A stretch of 64,000 bases of DNA from NCEH01 sp002257205 (GTDB taxonomy: Bacteria > Pseudomonadota > Alphaproteobacteria > Rhizobiales > Xanthobacteraceae), in assembly GCF_043195105.1 (NCBI RefSeq), contig NZ_JBAFWO010000002.1. One strand, given 5' to 3'. The notes beneath the pieces are model-generated. The model saw only the letters and a list, made by a program, of their open reading frames with translations. It was not told where the DNA came from and ran no database searches. Within the stretch, counting starts at the first letter, position 1. Each line of letters starts with the position of its first letter. Positions 58,971 to 64,000 of this stretch are shown one piece after another. Position numbers and translations under genes: made by a program.

Positions 58971-61079
58971 ATGATGCGGCGCGCGTCTGTGGCGTTGGCG
59001 TTTCTAGTGGCCATGTCGAGCGCGGGCTTCGCCCAGGCGCCGGGCAGCCAGAATACTTCCACGCCATGGGTGATGGATGGGCTTCTCAATCCGCTTCTGT
59101 CGGGGTGCCAACTGCCGCAGGCCTTCGTTAAATTCCATGATGAGCTGAAGGCCTCGACGGCCGTGGCACCCAGCGGCGGCGGCATCACCTACAGATACAC
59201 GGCCCCATTTGCCGATAAGATCGGCGATATCAAAGCCGCGAAAGAGGGAGAGAAGTGGACCTTCAACAGCACCCTCACGAACGCGACGTGGAAGGGGCTC
59301 AAGCTCAACGTCTTGGAATATGAGGCGCAGGGGGCAGAGCCGCGTGTCATCATGGTCCAATTCGATGTGCCCGCCGACGCGGTGAAGGATACCTTCTTCT
59401 CTTTGGTATCAGCCTCGCAGCAAATTCTGGCTAGGGCAGGGAAGGGTGGATCAACCAGCATCCGCGATTTTCAGGGGAGGCCCGCAATCATTTGCCGGGT
59501 GGATTCTGGGCTGACGGTTGTGGCGGGAATCCCTGTCACCGAAGCTCCCGCTAATCCGTCCCCACAGCCGCAGCAGGCCGGAAATTTCGACTCAAAGAGA
59601 ATTGAGGATCTCCTGGATAAGCGGACGTCGCAGAGGCAGACTTTCTCGCCCTTTGACGCGGCACCCCTCCTAGATCCACTCCTTGCCGGTTGCTCGCTGA
59701 CGGGCGGGCTCCGGGATCATAACTTTGATCTGCTGGAGGAGGCGGACAAGCCGGGATACAAGCCAAATGCGCCGCGGGATACGCGCATCGCGCAAAATAC
59801 ATCACGGGTAATCATGGCCCAACCCGGCGGGGATAGGTTCGTCGTTTCCGTGATGGAGAACACGTTTTGGCGTGGGCTGAAAGTCGATGCGATTGTCTAT
59901 GAGCGACTTAGATCCACCGGGCATTGGCGCGTTCTGGTCCAGTTTGGGGAATCTCCGGAACAGCTGAAGAATGTTTTGGGCCAGGATCTATACGCATCCC
60001 AAGGCTTGGTATCAGGGCCGAATTCGGGTGTGCAGACAGATATCATCACCTTCGGCGGCCGCGGCGCTCTGACCTGCCAGTCATCGTCTGGTCCCTGGAT
60101 CAGCCAAATTCCCAACGACGGGGACAACCCTCCGCGGCAGCTGGTTGAGCTGAAAAACCCCTACGTTGCCCCCAGGCGGACCGAGACGACCACACACGAT
60201 AGGCAATGGCTCTTCTCCGAACAGAAGGATGGGGCATCCCTCATGTATGCGGCGCCGAACAGCGACGACATCGTGATCGGTTTTGCATGTTCCCGCGGCC
60301 TAAAGCCGATAGAAGCGCGCTCGTTTTTCAACATTCCCGGCGTGAAAGACGGCGTAGCTGTTCAGCTCACGCTTCGGTCGGGGTCCAAGTCCCTATCGCT
60401 GAACGGCATGGGGGAATTCAACGAAATGACTGACAGCAGCGATATCGTAGCCAAGGGCGGATCGATGGCCCAACTGAAGGCAGTGCTTGCGGTTGGATCG
60501 CGGTTGATGGTGGTGGCCAAGGGCAAGTCCAATCCTGTGCCATTGGATGGGGTTATGAAACAATTTAGGGAGTTTGAGGCTCTGTGTGCCACGCCTCCAG
60601 CCGACCCGGCACGGCCGAAAAATCTCTCCGAGGACGAAATGAAGGAGCTGTTGTATGGGCGGGGAGGCGCGCCAGCGGCAGCACCACCCGCCGCTCCACC
60701 TCACACACCAGCGCCGCAACCAGTTGCGGTCACGAACAGTGGGTATGGCACCCTTCACGTTTGCAACAAGACCAGTAAAACGATGTCCCTGTTCACCGCC
60801 CACCCGAAGGAAGCAAATTCTACGGAATGGATTGTTCAGGGCTGGGGCACAATCAAAGGATCATCCTGCGGCGACTTCGTTGTGCCGAACGGATTGGTGC
60901 ATTATTACGCGCAGACTGAAACCAAGAATTGGGGCGGCAAGGACGCCTATTATTGCGTTACCGCAAAGCCCTTTGAGAAGAAGGTGTTTAAGGGCGAAAA
61001 GTGCGTGAGCGGCGAGATGAGGTTAGGTGCCAACGAGGTTTACGTCGAAGGCACCTATAACCTTAATCTCGTTCCTTGA
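58971..61079 (+). CDS. Exported protein with duplicated domain and DUF1036-like C-terminus
   Basis: A 702-residue protein. Signal peptide: RRASVALAFLVAMSSAGFAQ. Two homologous domains follow: copy 1 (LLNPLLSGCQLPQ, NATWKGLKLNVLEYE, RVIMVQFDVPADAVKDTF) and copy 2 (LLDPLLAGCSLTG, NTFWRGLKVDAIVYE, RVLVQFGESPEQLKNVLG). A third soluble part with QWLFSEQKDGASLMYAAPNS follows, then a Pro-rich linker (GGAPAAAPPAAPPHTPAPQP). The end resembles DUF1036 (YGTLHVCNKTSKTMSLFTAH, GWGTIKGSSCGDFVVPNGL). ATG 58971 is chosen for the signal peptide; GTG 58920 is in frame. Its role is unknown. Confidence 0.65.
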   Translation: MMRRASVALAFLVAMSSAGFAQAPGSQNTSTPWVMDGLLNPLLSGCQLPQAFVKFHDELKASTAVAPSGGGITYRYTAPFADKIGDIKAAKEGEKWTFNSTLTNATWKGLKLNVLEYEAQGAEPRVIMVQFDVPADAVKDTFFSLVSASQQILARAGKGGSTSIRDFQGRPAIICRVDSGLTVVAGIPVTEAPANPSPQPQQAGNFDSKRIEDLLDKRTSQRQTFSPFDAAPLLDPLLAGCSLTGGLRDHNFDLLEEADKPGYKPNAPRDTRIAQNTSRVIMAQPGGDRFVVSVMENTFWRGLKVDAIVYERLRSTGHWRVLVQFGESPEQLKNVLGQDLYASQGLVSGPNSGVQTDIITFGGRGALTCQSSSGPWISQIPNDGDNPPRQLVELKNPYVAPRRTETTTHDRQWLFSEQKDGASLMYAAPNSDDIVIGFACSRGLKPIEARSFFNIPGVKDGVAVQLTLRSGSKSLSLNGMGEFNEMTDSSDIVAKGGSMAQLKAVLAVGSRLMVVAKGKSNPVPLDGVMKQFREFEALCATPPADPARPKNLSEDEMKELLYGRGGAPAAAPPAAPPHTPAPQPVAVTNSGYGTLHVCNKTSKTMSLFTAHPKEANSTEWIVQGWGTIKGSSCGDFVVPNGLVHYYAQTETKNWGGKDAYYCVTAKPFEKKVFKGEKCVSGEMRLGANEVYVEGTYNLNLVP

Positions 61080-61094
61080 GCGGGCGGGAATCGC

Positions 61095-61316
61095 CTATTT
61101 AACCCGAACCACGCGCGTGCCGCCATTATAGGGCTCGCAGGAGAACTTAACGCCATATCGCTTTCCAGCGTGACAGGCATGATTGCGCATGGACTGGTAG
61201 GGCCGGTCGGTCGTGAATCCCTCGCGGACTTTGAGGGTGTCCCACGGGTATTTCATGGGGCGACCCTTTTTAACGACGGGCAGATTATCCGTGGTGAACC
61301 GTGATGTGACGCTCAT
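61095..61316 (-). CDS. Small phage protein (DUF7303-like)
   Basis: A 73-residue protein with KYPWDTLKVREGFTTDRPYQ, then SMRNHACHAGKRYGVKF, and NGGTRVVRVK at the end. This order (Y-P-W/F-x-x-L-x-V-G/R-E-x-F ... G-x-x-F ... R-V-x-R-V) matches small phage proteins I know as DUF7303, probably nucleic-acid associated. It is 9 bases after ssb in the ERF-SSB operon and convergent to the DUF1036-like gene. Confidence 0.6.
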   Translation of the reverse strand: MSVTSRFTTDNLPVVKKGRPMKYPWDTLKVREGFTTDRPYQSMRNHACHAGKRYGVKFSCEPYNGGTRVVRVK

Positions 61317-61325
61317 GGGGCTGCC

Positions 61326-61757
61326 CTAGAACGGTATCTCATCGTCGAAGGGCATTTCAGCGGTCACCTGAACAGGCTTGGCGGATGCCTTCTGCACATG
61401 GCCACTGTCGTCATGTCCATCCTTTTTCCCATCCAGCATGACCAATTTGTCCACCAGGATCTCGTAGGCGATGCGTTCAGCTCCATCCTTATCGGTCCAT
61501 TTCCGGCTTTGGATGCGCCCCTCGATGTAGATCTTCGAGCCTTTCTGCACGAAGGCATCGATCACGTCCGCCGTGCCTGAGAAGGCGATCAGGCGGTGCC
61601 ATTCGGTGGTTGTGGTAGTGTCGCCCGACGCCTTGTCTTTGCGGCGCTCACTGGTGGCAATGCTGAGATTGGCGATTTTAGTACCACCTTGGGTCATTCG
61701 GATTTCGGGGTCTTTGCCCACGTTTCCGATTAAGATCACTTTGTTTAACGTACTCAC
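61326..61757 (-). CDS. ssb: Single-stranded DNA-binding protein
   Basis: A 143-residue OB-fold protein starting at GTG 61757, directly after the stop of the upstream gene. It shows NKVILIGNVGKDPEIRMTQG, EWHRLIAFSGTADVIDAFV, KGSKIYIEGRIQSRKWTDKD and the acidic C-terminal tip MPFDDEIPF that binds partner proteins. It sits with ERF in a recombination operon and is likely the element's own SSB. Confidence 0.93.
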   Translation of the reverse strand: MSTLNKVILIGNVGKDPEIRMTQGGTKIANLSIATSERRKDKASGDTTTTTEWHRLIAFSGTADVIDAFVQKGSKIYIEGRIQSRKWTDKDGAERIAYEILVDKLVMLDGKKDGHDDSGHVQKASAKPVQVTAEMPFDDEIPF

Positions 61758-62129
61758 TTACTTAGCTTTCATAGGTTTATGTTTTAGGCGCACGCTCCAG
61801 GTGGCGTCGAGTGTCATGCCTTGATCTGCAAGCCAGGTTTTCACCTTATCCCAGTCGATAACGGGACTCACCTTTTCGGTGATGCACTCCGGCGGCAAAT
61901 CCTTCTTCTCAAAGCCATACTGGCGTTTGAGCCATGCCTCGCTCAATGCCTCGCGTGTCAGGCTTGATACGGCAGTCTCGTTCTCCAGGCTGACTTCGCC
62001 GGTCTCCTGGTGCCGCCGCAGAAGCTCGCGCTTTACGTCGTCCAGGTGGGCGTATAGCTCGTCAGCATGGGCCTTGGTGTCCATGGCCTCGGTGATGAGC
62101 TGGTCATTCGTGAAGCTGGTGAAGTCCAT
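61758..62129 (-). CDS. Hypothetical protein between ERF and SSB
   Basis: A 123-residue soluble protein. Its first half is a coiled coil (DAKAHAD... type: EAMDTKAHADELYAHLDDVK), and the second has EAWLKRQYGFEKKDLPPECI and WDKVKTWLADQGMTLDATWS. No family is recognised. Its place between an annealase and SSB suggests an accessory of recombination, perhaps a nuclease modulator. The ATG at 62129 follows GGGGAGGTG and lies 2 bases after the ERF stop. Confidence 0.6.
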   Translation of the reverse strand: MDFTSFTNDQLITEAMDTKAHADELYAHLDDVKRELLRRHQETGEVSLENETAVSSLTREALSEAWLKRQYGFEKKDLPPECITEKVSPVIDWDKVKTWLADQGMTLDATWSVRLKHKPMKAK

Positions 62130-62131
62130 GG

Positions 62132-62734
62132 CTACACCTCCCCGTCTTCAAGAATCTGAGCAGCCTCCGGATAAGCGCGGCAACGCTCGATAACCTTGGC
62201 GTTCTCCTCGCGGTAAGCCTTCATAAGCGCCGGGTCGGCAGGCTTCATTTCCACCAGCGTCCTGGCTTGGTGAATGGCCTTCGCCGTCTTCTCCTCAAGG
62301 GAGAGTTCCCCGCGTGGTGCCGGTGTCGTCGGCTGGGTCTTCGCAGGTCGGGCGTGAGCTGATTGTCCATCGTCATCTTCGGTGGAGATGCCAAGTGCGC
62401 TCACAAGGCTGTAGCGGCGGGCATAGGTGACTGCGCTGCCGTAGCTCTGCGCGTCATTCATCTTGCTTTCGGAGCGCCAAGGCACCTCGGCCGCGCCCGT
62501 GACCATTTCTCCGCTGTCGGCGTGTAAGAGGATCGTTTCTACCCGCGCGTGGTTCTCGCGGCTGGCGGGTTGGATCGGCTGTAGGACGACAATCCCATGG
62601 GTGTTGCAGGTCGAAATTGCCTCGTCCAGAACGGCGGGGAGGTCGGCGTACTTGTTGTTGTGCCCTTTTTTACCCTTTTTAACCGGATCAAGGTCGTGTT
62701 GCACCTTTAAGAGTGCGGCGGCGATATTCTTCAC
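62132..62734 (-). CDS. erf: ERF-family single-strand annealing protein
   Basis: A 200-residue phage recombinase of the ERF superfamily that anneals complementary ssDNA. The conserved core is AALLKVQHDLDPVKKGKKGH, NNKYADLPAVLDEAISTCNT, and NDAQSYGSAVTYARRYSLVS. The GTG start at 62734 is preceded by AGGAGG. It heads the recombination operon ERF-unknown-SSB-small protein. Confidence 0.88.
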   Translation of the reverse strand: MKNIAAALLKVQHDLDPVKKGKKGHNNKYADLPAVLDEAISTCNTHGIVVLQPIQPASRENHARVETILLHADSGEMVTGAAEVPWRSESKMNDAQSYGSAVTYARRYSLVSALGISTEDDDGQSAHARPAKTQPTTPAPRGELSLEEKTAKAIHQARTLVEMKPADPALMKAYREENAKVIERCRAYPEAAQILEDGEV

Positions 62735-62747
62735 TCAATGCTGCCTC

Positions 62748-62834
62748 CTATTTGTTGTAGCCGACTGGGGCGGAGTCGTAGCCGTCCAGCATAGCGTTTA
62801 TCCAGTCAATATCATCGTGGTGTGGTGTTTCCAT
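62748..62834 (-). CDS. 28-residue leader-like ORF upstream of ERF
   Basis: ATG 62834 to TAG 62750: an acidic peptide METPHHDDIDWINAMLDGYD plus 8 residues. The stop lies 13 bases before the ERF start and within the AGGAGG region, so its translation could affect ERF expression. Whether it is expressed is not known. Confidence 0.3.
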   Translation of the reverse strand: METPHHDDIDWINAMLDGYDSAPVGYNK

Positions 62835-62986
62835 ATAGTATCTCATTATTGGTTGTGGGTTGACTTTAATTCACCTAACTAATAAGTGCAATAATAAATA
62901 ACATAATAAATGTGTAAAAAAGTATTTGACGCCATATTCCAGACATGTCTTTATTGGACTAACCAAAACCAATAAGGAGATATATC
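62835..62986. promoter_or_regulatory. AT-rich divergent control region
   Basis: Separates the ERF operon (minus) from the small membrane protein and PcfJ-like genes (plus). TTGACG (62926-62931) with a poor -10 (TTTATT, 62950-62955) may serve the plus genes. AATAAGTG/AATAAATA/AATAAATG octamers lie at 62881-62912 upstream of it. Confidence 0.5.
62881..62912. repeat. Three operator-like octamers with 12-base period
   Basis: AATAAGTG (62881-62888), AATAAATA (62893-62900) and AATAAATG (62905-62912). The first is identical to the pair at 54525-54543. Candidate binding sites for an element-encoded regulator. Confidence 0.45.
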
Positions 62987-63133
62987 ATGACCACCTATAA
63001 CCCGCCTCGCTACATTCCAACGCTTCAGGACCGATTGGCCGATATCTATTGGGCTGCACCTGAGCTGTGGGCAGGGGCTTTATTCCTCGCCATTGGCGTC
63101 GTTGAGATCGCCGTGTTTGCGCAATTTATCTAA
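62987..63133 (+). CDS. 48-residue membrane protein
   Basis: Starts at ATG 62987 after a strong AAGGAGATATATC site. A polar N-terminal third (MTTYNPPRYIPTLQDRLADI) is followed by a membrane helix (LWAGALFLAIGVVEIAVFAQ). It is the first gene after the divergent control region, so it should be made early. The PcfJ-like gene starts 22 bases downstream. Confidence 0.6.
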   Translation: MTTYNPPRYIPTLQDRLADIYWAAPELWAGALFLAIGVVEIAVFAQFI

Positions 63134-63154
63134 CACCAAGAGAAAGTGAGGATT

Positions 63155-64000
63155 GTGAATCCGCAATACCTTCAACAAGCCAGCACCCCCGAAGTATCCC
63201 AGTGGGTGCGCAGTAACCTCGCCAACTATCTCAAGAAGCACGATGAGAATATGGGCGAGATTGAACATATCATCGACTACCTCAACAGCGATGCAGCGCC
63301 GAAGCGGCTCAAGAAAATGAGCTACAAGCAGGCACATGCCGCTGCAGAGCGCTGGTCAGCTGTCCTCCAGAAGCGTGGCGCAGCCATCCGCGAGGATGAA
63401 GTCGACACCGAGGAGTTCATCGACTTCGGCGATGGCTTCCGCTTCGTGCGCTTGGTCGGAAAGAAGGCCTACGAGCGCGAGGGCAACCTTATGCGCCATT
63501 GCGTGGCCTCGTATTTCGGTCGCGGGGTGAAGATCTATTCCCTGCGCGATGCCGAAAATCATCCCCACTGCACCATCGAGCATGACGGCGGCATCAATCA
63601 GATCAAGGGTAAGGGCAACGGCCATATCCACCCCCGCTATGTGCACTATGTGGTGGCGTTCCTGGAAAAATTGGGTCTGACCGTTCGGGAGAGCGAATTA
63701 CGCAATCTCGGCTACGTGCCGGTTGAGAAGGAATATCTGCACCTGGCGCAGACCGTTTACGTCTCCGTTCCGGTCACGGAAATCGGCGGAAAGACGTACC
63801 TGTATGTGCACGGATCACTGAAAACGAAGCCCTACGACAAGAAAAAGGTTGCCGCTCTTATCGCGGCGAAGGCGGATGCGGGCGCGTTGGAAAAGGCCAT
63901 CAGAGCTAACCATACCCACCTTGCGGTGCTGATGATCGGTCAAGGCCTAACGGTGGGCGGCGGTCTCGACCTGCGAGGCACCGCCATCACCCAGCTGCCG
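63155..64000 (+). CDS. PcfJ-like protein with leucine-rich-repeat-like C-terminus (partial)
   Basis: Opens at GTG 63155 (GTGAGG upstream) and stays open for 282 codons to the window edge. Residues about 95-170 match PcfJ-like proteins of plasmids and phages: AYEREGNLMRHCVASYFGRG, KIYSLRDAENHPHCTIEHDG, and INQIKGKGNGHIHPRYVHYV. The end (LTVGGGLDLRGTAITQLP) is the start of a solenoid repeat seen in phage proteins with reiterated LDLRGT-type units, so more copies are expected past the edge. The function is unknown. Confidence 0.7.
   Translation, partial: MNPQYLQQASTPEVSQWVRSNLANYLKKHDENMGEIEHIIDYLNSDAAPKRLKKMSYKQAHAAAERWSAVLQKRGAAIREDEVDTEEFIDFGDGFRFVRLVGKKAYEREGNLMRHCVASYFGRGVKIYSLRDAENHPHCTIEHDGGINQIKGKGNGHIHPRYVHYVVAFLEKLGLTVRESELRNLGYVPVEKEYLHLAQTVYVSVPVTEIGGKTYLYVHGSLKTKPYDKKKVAALIAAKADAGALEKAIRANHTHLAVLMIGQGLTVGGGLDLRGTAITQLP

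Larger units (their letters stand above)
51494..64000. mobile_element. Integrated phage-like element (left end to beyond the window)
   Basis: Starts at the tRNA-Val break and runs off the right edge. Signs: lower GC than the core, many short orphan genes, membrane micro-proteins, an H-NS-like protein, an O-like replication gene with iteron-like repeats, RusA, SSB, ERF and PcfJ-like genes. All are early-region phage or mobile-element functions. No integrase, excisionase, terminase, capsid or conjugation gene is visible, so prophage versus other integrative element is undecided. Confidence 0.78.

Noticed and set aside
1..64000. CRISPR arrays and insertion sequences
   Set aside because: No regularly spaced repeat array, transposase or terminal inverted repeats were seen. 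The repeats at 42192 and 56719 are tandem without spacers.

Overview
The window is high-GC DNA from an alphaproteobacterium, most likely Hyphomicrobiales (Rhizobiales) near Xanthobacteraceae. The basis is the gene order rsh-pdxJ-acpS-lepB-rnc-era-recO and tig-clpP-clpX-lon-hupB, a phasin, DUF6163 and DUF6894 type proteins, a general-stress (EcfG-type) promoter and a sigma-54 promoter in front of glnB-glnA. The genus is an inference from remembered gene neighbourhoods and was not tested.

Bases 1-51455 are core chromosome. From the left: the end of a UbiH-type monooxygenase gene and a quinone oxidoreductase; a tight plus-strand run of rsh (ppGpp), pdxJ, acpS, lepB, rnc, era and recO, mostly with overlapping starts and stops; parC and a ClC-type channel; a minus-strand group (MarC, Bpt, RDD); ggt; ilvA-like and hemB; a 3-hydroxyisobutyryl-CoA hydrolase group; small regulators and a large sulfotransferase/coiled-coil protein; panC; a VWA protein; a membrane J-domain protein; a D,D-carboxypeptidase with a SPOR domain; a phasin; clpS-clpA; pabB-pabC; azlC-azlD; glnB-glnA; nnr; a degenerate multicopper oxidase; tRNA-Leu(TAG); and the proteostasis series tig, clpP, clpX, lon, followed by hupB.

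At 51456-51493 lies the 5' half of a tRNA-Val(TAC) gene. It breaks off at the end of the anticodon loop and nothing following restores the acceptor stem. From there to the right edge (51494-64000, still open) the DNA looks like an integrated phage-like element. It is more AT-rich, gene-dense, and full of small membrane proteins and orphans. Recognisable parts are an H-NS-like silencer, an O-like replication initiator gene holding iteron-like repeats next to an AT-rich stretch (possible lambda-like origin), a RusA resolvase, and an ERF annealase, SSB and small-protein operon. A divergent AT-rich control region leads into a PcfJ-like protein that runs off the window. No integrase, terminase or structural gene is in view.

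The cargo of the element is the most novel part. It includes a predicted PD-(D/E)XK nuclease with an AbiJ-like N-terminal region beside the attachment site. It also includes a two-gene unit of a SLATT-like two-helix membrane protein with a Cys4 tail and a 60-residue partner ending in CxxC; both units are candidate anti-phage systems. There are two exported proteins, one with an internal domain duplication and a DUF1036-like end. A repeated octamer (AATAAGTG/AATAAATG) sits beside the promoters of two separate operons and may be the element's operator.
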